A stretch of DNA of 64,000 nt from Phycisphaerae bacterium (GTDB lineage Bacteria > Planctomycetota > Phycisphaerae > Phycisphaerales > SM1A02). Numbering within the stretch: position 1 is the stretch's first letter; each line of letters starts with the position of its first letter. Of the stretch, positions 1 to 8,871 are shown piece after piece. Location of the stretch: contig JAERSY010000059.1 in assembly GCA_016845245.1 (NCBI GenBank), positions 1 to 64,000 of the forward strand, written 5' to 3'. Made by a program: the position numbers and the translations under genes. The notes below the pieces were generated by a model. It was given only the letters and a program-made list of their open reading frames with translations, was not told where the DNA came from and did no database searches.

Positions 1-1242
1 TATCTCAACGCGACGGCATCGCTCGCGAACCTAGACCCAGCCCTTGAAGAAGCAGCAGAAAACTTGGGGTCAACACCATGGCAACGATTTAAAGACATCG
101 TGTTGCCACTCATTCGTCCGGGATTGTTTGCAGGTGCAACCATTGTGTTCATTTGGTCATTCACTGAACTTGGCACGCCGTTGATGTTTGATTATCAAAA
201 CGTCACGCCCGTCCAGATTTTCAATGGCATCAAAGAGATGAATACTTCGCAACAACCGTTCGCCCTGACTGCGGTCATGTTGATTGCCGCCGTGCTCTTT
301 TACTTGCTTGGCAAAATGGCCTTCGGCGGCAAAGCGTATGCGATGTATTCCAAGGCATCGGTGCAAGCATCCGTTCAAAAACTGTCGCCACTGAAGGGCA
401 TGCTTGCAACAACGGCATTTGCAATCGTGGTTGGCCTTGCTGTGCTTCCACACATTTCAGTTGTCTTTACGAGTTTTGCAGCTGAGGGCTCTTGGTATCA
501 AACAGTCTTGCCAGCAACATTCACATTTGACCATTTTGAAGGCGCGTTAAGCCATCAACTTGCAGTGGGCTCAATTCAAAACAGTTTGCTCTATTCAAGT
601 TTGGCGGTCGTCCTTGATTTATTCGTAGGCATCTTGATTGGATACATTGTTGTCAGGACGAAGATTCGGGGCAGAAGTCTCCTTGACGCACTTTCAATGC
701 TTCCGCTTGCAGTGCCCGGTTTGGTCATGGCGTTTGGCTATGTCGCGATGTCGCTTCGCTGGCCATTTGGTGAGGGTGACCCGCTTGAGGGCTGGGTCAA
801 TGTGCTTGGGGCGAATCCAAATCCAATGCTTCTCCTCGTGATTGCGTATGGCGTACGAAGACTCCCCTATATCGTCCGCTCAACTGTCGCGGGGCTTGAA
901 CAGACGAGCGGCGAACTCGAAGAAGCGGCGATGAACTTAGGCGCGAATCGAGTCACTGCAGTTCGAACGATTATTGTTCCGCTCATTATGGCGAACCTCA
1001 TTGCTGGAGGACTGCTCGCCTTTAGTTTCGCGATGCTTGAAGTCTCAGATTCACTCATCCTCGCGCAGCGAGAATCACATTATCCAATGACGAAGGCAAT
1101 TTACACCCTCTTTGAACGGCTCGGAGATGGCCCCTACATTGCGAGCGCGATGGGCGTCTGGGGAATGGCCCTGCTCGGCGTGACCCTTATCGGTGCGAGC
1201 GTGTTGATGGGCAAGAAGATGGGCGCCATTTTCCGTGTATAA
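1..1242 (+). CDS. ABC transporter permease, iron(III) FbpB type (5' partial)
   Basis: Inner-membrane permease of a binding-protein-dependent ABC importer. The reading frame is open from base 1, so the N-terminus lies outside the window; 413 residues are visible. Two EAA loops, the contact sites for the ATPase, can be seen: EEAAENLG near the fragment start and EEAAMNLG near residue 307. Two such loops in one chain is the fused two-domain layout of Fbp/Sfu iron(III) permeases. Hydrophobic segments alternate with short loops. No ATPase follows; an FbpC-like ATPase lies alone at 24552-25589 and could be the partner, but this is inference. The substrate is uncertain. Confidence 0.88.
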   Translation, partial: YLNATASLANLDPALEEAAENLGSTPWQRFKDIVLPLIRPGLFAGATIVFIWSFTELGTPLMFDYQNVTPVQIFNGIKEMNTSQQPFALTAVMLIAAVLFYLLGKMAFGGKAYAMYSKASVQASVQKLSPLKGMLATTAFAIVVGLAVLPHISVVFTSFAAEGSWYQTVLPATFTFDHFEGALSHQLAVGSIQNSLLYSSLAVVLDLFVGILIGYIVVRTKIRGRSLLDALSMLPLAVPGLVMAFGYVAMSLRWPFGEGDPLEGWVNVLGANPNPMLLLVIAYGVRRLPYIVRSTVAGLEQTSGELEEAAMNLGANRVTAVRTIIVPLIMANLIAGGLLAFSFAMLEVSDSLILAQRESHYPMTKAIYTLFERLGDGPYIASAMGVWGMALLGVTLIGASVLMGKKMGAIFRV

Positions 1243-1269
1243 AAGAGTTTATGCAGTGGGTTGCCCCAC

Positions 1270-1275
1270 TATAAT
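1270..1275 (+). promoter_or_regulatory. -10 element of the nuoD promoter
   Basis: A perfect TATAAT lies 12 bases before the nuoD ATG at 1288, giving a predicted leader of about 5-6 bases. No good -35 is visible at the expected distance. The site lies in the 45-base gap after the permease stop, so the nuo genes probably have their own promoter. Confidence 0.55.
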
Positions 1276-1287
1276 GCCCCTCTAACC

Positions 1288-2580
1288 ATGCCGTATACGA
1301 TTTCACCATTAGAAGAGGCCTACGATCTCAGCATTGAGACGCTTGATGAGTTGCAGGGCCGTGCAGAAGTTGCTGACCGATGGATTCTCAACTTCGGACC
1401 GCAACACCCAGCAACACACACAACGCTTCGACTTGTGCTCGAACTCGATGGTGAACGAATCGTTCGCGCAACACCCCACATTGGATATCTGCACAGCGGT
1501 TTTGAAAAACTCGGTGAACATCACAACTTCAATCAGTACGTCTGCACGACGAGCCGTATGGATTACGTTGGTCCAATTGTGAACAATATTGCATGGCACC
1601 ATGCTGTTGAAACATTGCTTGACATTGACTTAACGCCACGTTGCAAAGTGATTCGTACGATTCTTGGCGAACTTGGACGAATCCAAAACCACCTTTTATG
1701 TGTTGGTGCTGCAGCGCTTGACCTTGGTGCATTTACTGGGTTCTTGTACGGATTTAACGAACGGGAACACATTTACGACATCATGGACTTTATCGCGGGT
1801 CAACGGTTCCACCCCGACTACACACGTGTTGGCGGTTTGAAGAACGATTTGCCATGCGAAAAGACATTTGTTGAAATGGTGACGAACTTCACCGACAAGC
1901 GGATGCCAAAAGCAATCGGTGATATCGAAACATTGCTCAATACGAACCGCATCTTTATCGACCGAGTTGAAGGTGTCGGCATCATTTCAGAAGCAGAAGC
2001 GACGGCGTGGTCACTGACAGGCCCGCTTGCTCGTGCATCTGGAGTCAAACGTGATATTCGGAAAGCAGAACCATATCTTTGCTTTGCAGATAACTGGGAT
2101 GGGCAAGGCGCAACGCCAGTTGAATTCCAGATTCCCATTGCAACGAGCGGTGATTGCCTTGCTCGTTACCACGTTCGGTTAGAAGAAATCAAACAATCAT
2201 GCCATATCATTAGCCAACTCATCCACAACATTCCAGGTGGGTCAGTTGATGCGCTCCCGAGTTCAGGGATTCAAATGCCTCCAAAAGAGCAGGTGTACAA
2301 CTCGATTCAAGGCACGATTCAACAGTTTGAACTCGTCATGCCAAACCGTGGGTGGGAATCACCTGTCGGTGAGGTCTACAGCGCAATTGAGGGACCCAAC
2401 GGAGAGTATGGTTACTTTGTGGTTGCGGATGGTGGTCCTTGTGCATGGCGTTGTGCGACTAGACCATGCTCATTTATCAACTTCCAAACATTTGCAAAAA
2501 TGTTTGAAGGGCATCAACTTGCTGACCTTGTAGCTGTGCTCGGTTCACTTAACATTATTGCAGCGGAGCTCGACCGGTAA
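1288..2580 (+). CDS. nuoD: NADH-quinone oxidoreductase subunit D
   Basis: 430-residue 49-kDa subunit of respiratory complex I, on the peripheral arm next to the quinone site. The family signature NFGPQHPATH is near residue 35, followed by PHIGYLHSGFEKL; the C-terminus ends ELDR as usual. The ATG at 1288 is preferred over an upstream in-frame TTG at 1261 because a TATAAT lies between them. nuoE starts 9 bases after the stop. NuoA, B and C, which normally precede NuoD, are not upstream here. Confidence 0.97.
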   Translation: MPYTISPLEEAYDLSIETLDELQGRAEVADRWILNFGPQHPATHTTLRLVLELDGERIVRATPHIGYLHSGFEKLGEHHNFNQYVCTTSRMDYVGPIVNNIAWHHAVETLLDIDLTPRCKVIRTILGELGRIQNHLLCVGAAALDLGAFTGFLYGFNEREHIYDIMDFIAGQRFHPDYTRVGGLKNDLPCEKTFVEMVTNFTDKRMPKAIGDIETLLNTNRIFIDRVEGVGIISEAEATAWSLTGPLARASGVKRDIRKAEPYLCFADNWDGQGATPVEFQIPIATSGDCLARYHVRLEEIKQSCHIISQLIHNIPGGSVDALPSSGIQMPPKEQVYNSIQGTIQQFELVMPNRGWESPVGEVYSAIEGPNGEYGYFVVADGGPCAWRCATRPCSFINFQTFAKMFEGHQLADLVAVLGSLNIIAAELDR

Positions 2581-2589
2581 GGAATACGT

Positions 2590-3123
2590 ATGGCTTGGAA
2601 GGCAAAACAATCTGCTCAACTCACCATCGAACAACGAGATGAACCATATCTCACAAAAGAGTTGTTAGACAAGATTAAGAATGACATCATGCCACGCTAT
2701 GCGACCGGCCAAGGCGCGCTCATGACGACATTGCATGAAGTGCAACACAAGTATGGCTACATTCCATGGCAGGCAATGATTGAGATTGGAGATGTCCTTG
2801 GCATCACTGCAGCCCAAGTTGCAGACGTCGTCTCATTCTATGAAGACTATCACAGCGAACCAATGGGCAAATACGTCATTGGCGTGTGCCAATCAATTGC
2901 TTGTGAAGTGTGCGGACACCAAGCGCTGATTGATCATTTAAAAGAGACGCTTGGCATCGATGTTCATGAAACAACTGATGACGGTATGTTTTCACTATTA
3001 GGTATGGAATGCCTAGGTTCATGTGACAACGCGCCTTGCGCACTTGTGAATGGCAAACAACACAACAATCTTTCAATTTCAGAAGTTGATAAGCTTGTCG
3101 CGGAGTGTAAGAGTAACGGATGA
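2590..3123 (+). CDS. nuoE: NADH-quinone oxidoreductase subunit E
   Basis: 177-residue 24-kDa subunit that carries the [2Fe-2S] cluster N1a of the NADH module. The cluster ligands are visible as a pair in CQSIAC and a second pair in CLGSC, the usual thioredoxin-like arrangement. Starts 9 bases after nuoD; the stop overlaps the next small gene as ATGA, so translation is probably coupled. Confidence 0.96.
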   Translation: MAWKAKQSAQLTIEQRDEPYLTKELLDKIKNDIMPRYATGQGALMTTLHEVQHKYGYIPWQAMIEIGDVLGITAAQVADVVSFYEDYHSEPMGKYVIGVCQSIACEVCGHQALIDHLKETLGIDVHETTDDGMFSLLGMECLGSCDNAPCALVNGKQHNNLSISEVDKLVAECKSNG

Positions 3124-3320
3124 TGGCAGTGAAGAATGACAAGCCACTCATGCGATGCCTCGGCGAGTTTGTCGGACATGTTCTGACTGCGGTTCGCAAA
3201 GATGTGAACGCGAAAGAAGTTCACCGCACCATCGAAGAGAAACAAGAAGGCAACATCACACTTCGTCGCACGACGATTGATGAAATGGTCATTCATGAGA
3301 AGGAGTCATCCGATGGATAA
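3120..3320 (+). CDS. small unknown protein between nuoE and nuoF
   Basis: 66 residues, not recognised. It begins with an ATGA overlap on the nuoE stop (a second in-frame ATG follows at 3123), and its 3' end overlaps the start of nuoF at 3313 by 8 bases. Being locked between two complex I genes by overlaps at both ends argues that it is a real translated gene. The protein is charged and soluble, with no signal peptide, membrane segment or cysteine motif (one Cys, in MRCLGEF). Possible roles include an assembly helper or lineage-specific accessory of the NADH module, but that rests on position alone. Confidence 0.68.
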   Translation: MMAVKNDKPLMRCLGEFVGHVLTAVRKDVNAKEVHRTIEEKQEGNITLRRTTIDEMVIHEKESSDG

Positions 3321-4635
3321 GCAGTTTCTCATGAGAAACATTCCTGCGAAACGGGAAGAGCGAAAACTTATCTCCTACGCTGAGTATGTTGAACGCGGCG
3401 GCTATGAAATGCTTAAGAAAGCACTTCTGATGCAACCAGCTGACATCGTTTCAACGATTAAGGACGCAGAGTTACGCGGTCGTGGTGGTGCGGGATTCCC
3501 TTGCGGAATGAAGTGGTCGTTCTTGCCAGAAGCAGATGGAAAACCTCGCTACTTATGTATCAACTGCGACGAAGCAGAACCGGGTACGTTTAAAGACCGT
3601 TTACTTGTTGATTTCGATCCTCATTCAGTCATCGAAGGCATTGCCATTGCATGTTACGCATGTAAGCTTGATGCGGCGTTCTTCTTTATTCGTGGCGAAT
3701 GGGCTGAACAAGCCAAGGTCATGCAAGATGCAATCAATGAAGCATATGAGCATGGTATTTTTGGCAAACAGGGCTTGATGAATGGTGCTTCTGACTTTGC
3801 GGTTGAGTGCACACTTCACCGCGGTGCAGGTGCATACATCTGTGGTGAAGAAACAGCACTCCTTGAAGCAGTTGAAGGCAAACGTGGTTGGCCACGAATC
3901 AAACCGCCATTCCCAGCAGTCAGCGGACTGTTTGGAAGACCAACGATCATCAATAATGTAGAAACGCTCGCAGCAGTACCGCTCATTCTTGAACATGGCG
4001 TCGAGTGGTGGCAATCCTATGGTTGTGAATCATCGATTGGTGGAGCGGCAAGTTATGGTGTGAAACTCATGGGCGTGTCGGGTCACGTCAACAATCCCGA
4101 TGTTTTTGAAGTCCCACTTGGCATCACGCTCAGAGACCTCGTCAATAATTATGCAGGCGGGATGAAAGATGGAAGAGCGTTCAAAGGCGCCATTGCAGGC
4201 GGTGTGAGCATGGGCATTCTTGGCCCAGATCAGTTTGATGCTGAAATGGATTTTGACATCGGCCGTAAGTACGACGTCATGGGACTCGGCACAGCGTGTC
4301 CAACAGTCTTTGATGAGAATACCGACATGGTTGCCGTCGCACGGAACATCGCTCGATTCTTCAAGAATGAATCGTGTGGTCAGTGCACGCCATGTCGAGA
4401 AGGCGCTGATTGGATTTACAAACTCCTTGTGCGAATCGAATCGGGCAATGCACAATTGAAAGACCTCGACCAACTCCTAGAAGTCGCCGGTTCAATGGGC
4501 ATCATGCCCGGAACAACGATTTGCGGGCTCTCTGATGGAAACAACTGGGCAGTACGCACAATCGTGAACAAGTATCGAAGTGAGTTTGAGGCTCGTTGCA
4601 AGCCCTCACTTGTTCCGGTAACCGCAAATCCGTAA
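3313..4635 (+). CDS. nuoF: NADH-quinone oxidoreductase subunit F
   Basis: 440-residue NADH- and FMN-binding subunit of complex I. Visible signatures: the glycine-rich NADH-binding RGRGGAGFP near residue 57, GAYICGEETALLE, and the [4Fe-4S] motif ESCGQCTPCREG. The start at 3313 is chosen because GGAG lies 7 bases upstream and homologues begin close to this point; the longer frame from 3277 would add an unlikely N-terminus. No nuoG or membrane-arm genes follow; ybeY is next after a 58-base gap. Confidence 0.97.
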   Translation: MDKQFLMRNIPAKREERKLISYAEYVERGGYEMLKKALLMQPADIVSTIKDAELRGRGGAGFPCGMKWSFLPEADGKPRYLCINCDEAEPGTFKDRLLVDFDPHSVIEGIAIACYACKLDAAFFFIRGEWAEQAKVMQDAINEAYEHGIFGKQGLMNGASDFAVECTLHRGAGAYICGEETALLEAVEGKRGWPRIKPPFPAVSGLFGRPTIINNVETLAAVPLILEHGVEWWQSYGCESSIGGAASYGVKLMGVSGHVNNPDVFEVPLGITLRDLVNNYAGGMKDGRAFKGAIAGGVSMGILGPDQFDAEMDFDIGRKYDVMGLGTACPTVFDENTDMVAVARNIARFFKNESCGQCTPCREGADWIYKLLVRIESGNAQLKDLDQLLEVAGSMGIMPGTTICGLSDGNNWAVRTIVNKYRSEFEARCKPSLVPVTANP

Positions 4636-4693
4636 TCGAGATTGGAATTCGTCCAAATTGCATGTATCCTATTGCGTTGGAAGAGCACTCTAA

Positions 4694-5215
4694 ATGAACA
4701 ATAGTTTTTCATTTCAAGAAGGAAACTCAGAGTCACAAGACTCGGATCCTCCTGAACCGAGCCAGTCAAGTTGTATTGATGTCGCAATCGATGACGGGGT
4801 GAAGGGTGTCGATGCGTCTTGGCTTTCAAGTCAAGTAGAGCTTGTCCTTCGCGAACTATCGTTAGAGGGTGCAGCCGTCGCAATTCGCGTAGTGTTGGAT
4901 GACACCATGGCTGCGATGCATGTTGAACATTCAGGTGTTGAAGGCACAACAGACGTACTGACATTTAAGCATTCATGTGATGGGGAATCACTATCAGTTG
5001 ATATCGCCATCTGCGTCGATATCGCATCGCGGCAAGCGAGCGATCGCGGGCATTCACTCAATCACGAGTTGCTTCTTTATGTTGTTCACGGCATTTTGCA
5101 TTGCACTGGTTTTGATGACCACTCAGAAGAAGAGCATAAGAAGATGCACCAAGAAGAAGACCGAATTCTCACAGCCATTGGTGTTGGGCCAGTTTGGGGG
5201 CAATCGTCATGTTAG
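4694..5215 (+). CDS. ybeY: endoribonuclease YbeY (rRNA maturation factor)
   Basis: 173-residue single-strand endoribonuclease involved in 16S rRNA 3' processing and ribosome quality control. The zinc signature is HGILHCTGFDDH near residue 137, with the usual first two His and a following acidic and His-rich stretch. The first 30 residues, rich in Ser, Asp and Gln, extend beyond the common family start. A TATCCT about 25 bases upstream and GGAAGA before the ATG make this a conventional leadered gene. Its stop overlaps the start of the CBS-domain gene, the common ybeY-ybeX pairing. Confidence 0.93.
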   Translation: MNNSFSFQEGNSESQDSDPPEPSQSSCIDVAIDDGVKGVDASWLSSQVELVLRELSLEGAAVAIRVVLDDTMAAMHVEHSGVEGTTDVLTFKHSCDGESLSVDIAICVDIASRQASDRGHSLNHELLLYVVHGILHCTGFDDHSEEEHKKMHQEEDRILTAIGVGPVWGQSSC

Positions 5216-6456
5216 CAGTGATGTGGCTCATTTTTGTTTGTTCTGTATTGCTTGGTGCTTGGCTATCAACGATTGAGCGTGCCATGACGCGAACGGATAA
5301 GTTTGCGATTCAACATGAGTTTGAGTTGAAGGGTGCACCAACTCGGGGCATTTGGATTTCAAATCACTTTGAACACGCGGTGCAATCTCTTTCACTTGTA
5401 CGAGTGGCGCTCTTTGTCACTTCCGTTCTTTCTCTCGTTGAAATCTTTGGTGACAACGGATACATCATCCCCCTCATGATTGCCGGAGCAGTCCATTGGT
5501 TCTGCTCTTCGATGATTGCAAGTGCAATTGCGGTTTCAATTCCAATTGAATCTGTCCATGGCGGATGGTTTTTGATTCGATTTGTTTCTCTCGTTGGTCT
5601 CATTTTGGGTGGCGTGATTAATGTCATTCATGAAATTATTCGCCGGCTCACTGGCGCGAACTTAAAAGCACCAAGTCAAGAGAGCGAAGTTGAAGAGCAA
5701 CTCCTTCGTTCCATCGAACACTCTCAACGCGAAGGCGGACTTCCTGCTGAAGCAGCAGAGATGCTTGAAAACGTTGTTGATTTGGGCTCAACTGATGTTG
5801 GCGAAATCATGACACCTCGAACGGACATCGTCGGCATTGAACTCACGGATGACTTAGATTCCATTCGTGCATTCGTGCTTGAATCTGGACGCTCGCGCAT
5901 TCCAGTCTTTGAAGAAAATCTTGATCAAATCGTAGGCATCTTGTACGTCAAAGATTTGATTGAGTTTTTAGGTTCAGGTAATGGCGGATTCAACTTACGA
6001 ACAATTCTTCGTAAACCAATTGTTGTGCCAGATACTAAGCTGGTTCAGGAGTTACTTGCGGACTTCCAAACAAGTGAAGTTCACATGGCTGTTGTTATTG
6101 ATGAGTATGGCGGAACTGCTGGTCTTGTCACCATTGAAGATGTCCTTGAAGAGATTGTTGGCGAAATCCGCGACGAACATGACGATGCCGAAGAGAGCGA
6201 ACCAGAAATGCTCAGGGTTTCTGAAGTGCTGATTGAAGTTGATGGTCGGTTTAATCTCGATGACATCAACGACGAACTCAACATTGAACTTCCTGAAGAT
6301 GAAGAGTACGACACGATTGCTGGATTTATCCTCGCGAATCTGGGGCATGTTCCACAAGTAGGTGAAACGCTTGAACTTGAATACTTACGATTTACTGCGT
6401 TGAAAGCAACGTCGACACAAATCGAGCGTGTTTCGATTGAGATTTTGCAAAAATAG
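5209..6456 (+). CDS. CNNM/CorC-type membrane protein with CBS pair
   Basis: 415 residues. Three or four hydrophobic segments in the first 140 residues form a DUF21/CNNM membrane domain. They are followed by a CBS pair (GEIMTPRTDIVGI near residue 200 and a second repeat ending TAGLVTIEDVLEEIVGEI) and a C-terminal CorC_HlyC transporter-associated domain. The family is linked to magnesium or cobalt export and, through YbeX, to ribosome metabolism. The ATG at 5209 overlaps the ybeY stop. The membrane domain looks shortened and divergent compared with typical CNNM proteins. Confidence 0.9.
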   Translation: MLAVMWLIFVCSVLLGAWLSTIERAMTRTDKFAIQHEFELKGAPTRGIWISNHFEHAVQSLSLVRVALFVTSVLSLVEIFGDNGYIIPLMIAGAVHWFCSSMIASAIAVSIPIESVHGGWFLIRFVSLVGLILGGVINVIHEIIRRLTGANLKAPSQESEVEEQLLRSIEHSQREGGLPAEAAEMLENVVDLGSTDVGEIMTPRTDIVGIELTDDLDSIRAFVLESGRSRIPVFEENLDQIVGILYVKDLIEFLGSGNGGFNLRTILRKPIVVPDTKLVQELLADFQTSEVHMAVVIDEYGGTAGLVTIEDVLEEIVGEIRDEHDDAEESEPEMLRVSEVLIEVDGRFNLDDINDELNIELPEDEEYDTIAGFILANLGHVPQVGETLELEYLRFTALKATSTQIERVSIEILQK

Positions 6457-6525
6457 TGGCACCACAATCAATTTTCGTTTTTGGAGTGTGTTATCCTGAC
6501 TCATTCAACGAAAGGATAAAACACT

Positions 6526-7695
6526 ATGAAACACCTCATTTTTGCTGTGGTAGTGACATCGATTGCCCTCACAGGATGTAAAAAAACGAAGACAGTTGCC
6601 GTTCAAGACGAGCCCCGAACACTTGAAATTGATGAATCGACTCAAGCGATGATGAAAGTCATTGTCAACGGTGAAGAGATGGACATTGATGCGCTTCCGA
6701 TTGCTGAAGTCATCAGAAACATCAACATTGATGGCTTAGGCGGTGAAATGGAAGTTGAAGTCATGGTTTCTGGCGATGGCTCAACTTGTGATTTATCAGC
6801 ACTGCAATTCTGTGGTGACGCAAAAGCGGATGTTTGCAAAGATGTTCAGATTGAAGCGATTGCTGACATGATTTTTGAAGATGAACATGGCAATGTGTAC
6901 AGCATGAGCACAAATGGTTTTAGTCCTGAGGATATGCATGGCAATGCGATGGGATGGGTTGATGCAAAAGATTGGCATGGAAAAGATATGCCACACATGC
7001 ATGACAAAGCCATCGTGATGCACAAAAAGATGCACATGGCTGGTGCACATGGCAAAGATATGGAAGTCGCCTGGCACTCAATGGGGCACCCACACAAGAA
7101 GGGTGAATGGGTTGGCTTTAAGGGTGATTTCCATCACGGCGGCGACGTGGAATGCCCTTACTTACAACGCGAGTGTGAAGAACACGAAAGAAGAGCGCAT
7201 GAAGAAGACCACTGGCAAGAACGAGAACATGAAGAAGAGTTTGAGTTCATGCATAAAGTCAATCTTTACAACGAAGTTGGTCACCATTTAAGTGAATCAG
7301 ATGCAATGGCAATCTTTGGCGTGCACATGCTTCGCGACAACATCGATCCAGAACTTCGTCTTCACATGCTGCATGGCATCATCGAAGCAACATTCGATAG
7401 AGAACCCGGGCGAAACGCAGCGTTACTCGTTGCAATTGAAACGCTCATGGAAATGGGTAATGAAGAGCATGCATCGTGGTACATGGCAGAACTTGTGATT
7501 TCAAACTCCGACCATGGTCACGTGCCTTGGGAAGAAGATGGATATGAGCATGGGCATGATGAAGACGATGGACATGCGCATGACCACGATGACGACCATG
7601 GACATGATGACGATGAAGGACATGACCATGATCACGATGATGATTGGGATGTTCACGATCACCCGCACCCCCACGGAGATCATGCCCACGATTAA
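6526..7695 (+). CDS. His/Asp-rich predicted lipoprotein, unknown function
   Basis: 389 residues. An N-terminal lipoprotein signal peptide ends in the lipobox ALTGC, predicting a lipidated cysteine at residue 18. The middle (residues 125-250) is rich in Met, His, Asp and Glu, with HGKDMPHMHDK-type stretches. The last 60 residues are almost only His, Asp, Glu and Gly, with about 17 histidines. Such tails bind Zn, Ni, Cu or Co in other proteins; metal buffering or sensing at the envelope is an inference. An AAAGGA ribosome site lies 11 bases upstream. Its stop interlocks on TTAA with the convergent aminopeptidase gene. No named family recognised. Confidence 0.82.
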   Translation: MKHLIFAVVVTSIALTGCKKTKTVAVQDEPRTLEIDESTQAMMKVIVNGEEMDIDALPIAEVIRNINIDGLGGEMEVEVMVSGDGSTCDLSALQFCGDAKADVCKDVQIEAIADMIFEDEHGNVYSMSTNGFSPEDMHGNAMGWVDAKDWHGKDMPHMHDKAIVMHKKMHMAGAHGKDMEVAWHSMGHPHKKGEWVGFKGDFHHGGDVECPYLQRECEEHERRAHEEDHWQEREHEEEFEFMHKVNLYNEVGHHLSESDAMAIFGVHMLRDNIDPELRLHMLHGIIEATFDREPGRNAALLVAIETLMEMGNEEHASWYMAELVISNSDHGHVPWEEDGYEHGHDEDDGHAHDHDDDHGHDDDEGHDHDHDDDWDVHDHPHPHGDHAHD

Positions 7696-8813
7696 TCAAG
7701 CAAGTGTTTATGTTTTGCGAGGCGGTCCTGTAAAAGGCCTTTGATTGAGGCAGAGCGGGGCCTGGATTTGTCGAGTCCAACGCAAGAGATGACAAGCATA
7801 TTGATGAGCCCGTGAAAGTCGCGAATTGAGATGATCTCAGATGCGATTTTCGCGGGCTTCTTCTTTTGTAACACGCCATCGATATCTTTCATGTTGTGGT
7901 AGTTGCCAAGGGGGAGGCACAGACACGTTGAGAGATATCCATACTGACAAAATGCAGTTGATTCACATGTACCGCCCGGCATGAGTTTTCGTTGCCACTT
8001 GAATGAGGGGTGTTTCTTTTGGTAATCATTCATGATTTCAGTAATTGCGTTGGTTAACTCTGGGCCAAAAACGCTCGTTTTGTCACCAACTCTAAGAATG
8101 GGTCCCGCACCAATTGGGGACTCTGGAAAACTTCTTGACGTTTCTAAGCAAAGCAAACGACTAGACTTTGGAACACTTTTTGCATTCGCAGCAGCAATCG
8201 CACCGACGAACCCAATCTCTTCAGCGCGAGTCAGAAGGACGCCGACATGCCCCATCCCCCGCTCACCTTTCAGTTTATCGAGCGCGCCAAGTGCCGCCGC
8301 GACACCAGCTAAATCGTCACATGCTGGCGCATGCAATAGGTCACCTTTGATGATTGATGGTTTCAGTTTCCACCGTGCAATGTCATCTTGAACAAACATC
8401 CCCGCGATGCTCTTTTTCAGTTTCACTTTCACCCGCTTAAACGGTTTCGCTTTTGCTTGGAGTGAAACAATCGTTCCCTCAAAGGATTGCTGTTTGTCAT
8501 CAAAGATTTCTACTTTTGTCCCGACGAAATATGCGTCGTTTACCCCACCTCGAAACTCAAGTTCAAGATGCGTCTCATCAATCTGTTTGCGAACGACAAA
8601 TGCAGGATGATCGAGATGAGCGGTGATGAAGATGGGCTTCTTTGAAGATGTTCTTGATTGCGTCAGTAGCAGGTTTCCAAAGGTATCTTCTTTGAGCGTG
8701 ATTCCCTTCGTTCGTTTCACCCACATTTTTACCCAAGCAATCACACTGTATTCCCTGCCAGCTGCAGTCGGGAGGTTCGTTACATCAATAAGCCATTGTT
8801 CATGTCGCTTCAT
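7692..8813 (-). CDS. M42/M28-like zinc aminopeptidase
   Basis: 373-residue co-catalytic metallopeptidase. Metal ligands and catalytic residues appear in the expected order: AHLDHPA near residue 67, CDDLAGVAAAL (bridging Asp), RAEEIGFVGA (Glu pair), LETSRS, and a final His in GNYHNM. This matches M42 or DUF4910-like cytosolic aminopeptidases with a beta-domain insertion between the first two motifs. The start at 8813 (MKRHEQW) is chosen over longer frames because these would read through the divergent ribB promoter. A TACAAT lies 10 bases upstream. Confidence 0.87.
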   Translation of the reverse strand: MKRHEQWLIDVTNLPTAAGREYSVIAWVKMWVKRTKGITLKEDTFGNLLLTQSRTSSKKPIFITAHLDHPAFVVRKQIDETHLELEFRGGVNDAYFVGTKVEIFDDKQQSFEGTIVSLQAKAKPFKRVKVKLKKSIAGMFVQDDIARWKLKPSIIKGDLLHAPACDDLAGVAAALGALDKLKGERGMGHVGVLLTRAEEIGFVGAIAAANAKSVPKSSRLLCLETSRSFPESPIGAGPILRVGDKTSVFGPELTNAITEIMNDYQKKHPSFKWQRKLMPGGTCESTAFCQYGYLSTCLCLPLGNYHNMKDIDGVLQKKKPAKIASEIISIRDFHGLINMLVISCVGLDKSRPRSASIKGLLQDRLAKHKHLLD

Positions 8814-8823
8814 AAGACTTCCC

Positions 8824-8829
8824 ATTGTA
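8824..8829 (-). promoter_or_regulatory. -10 element for the aminopeptidase gene
   Basis: TACAAT on the minus strand, 10 bases before the ATG at 8813, so the predicted leader is about 4 bases. It lies in the 58-base gap shared with the divergent ribB promoter. Confidence 0.45.
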
Positions 8830-8834
8830 AGCCA

Positions 8835-8865
8835 TTGCACGGCAAATCGCCGTGTAGGGTAAAAT
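8835..8865 (+). promoter_or_regulatory. ribB promoter, predicted leaderless
   Basis: TTGCAC at 8835-8840, a 19-base spacer, and TAAAAT at 8860-8865. Six bases separate the -10 from the ATG at 8872, so transcription should begin at the start codon itself. An FMN riboswitch leader is therefore excluded for this gene. Confidence 0.5.
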
Positions 8866-8871
8866 ATGGGG

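Noticed and set aside
4416-4964. A 182-codon minus-strand frame across the nuoF-ybeY junction
   Set aside because: It is antisense to two clear genes, has no ribosome site, and shows no protein-like pattern.
7501-7744. Met/Ile- and Met/Thr-rich frames on both strands opposite or beside the His/Asp tail
   Set aside because: They are out-of-frame readings of the repetitive GAT/CAT-type codons of the lipoprotein gene.
8830-8871. An FMN riboswitch upstream of ribB
   Set aside because: The predicted transcription start coincides with the ATG and only 58 bases separate the divergent genes, too short for the aptamer.
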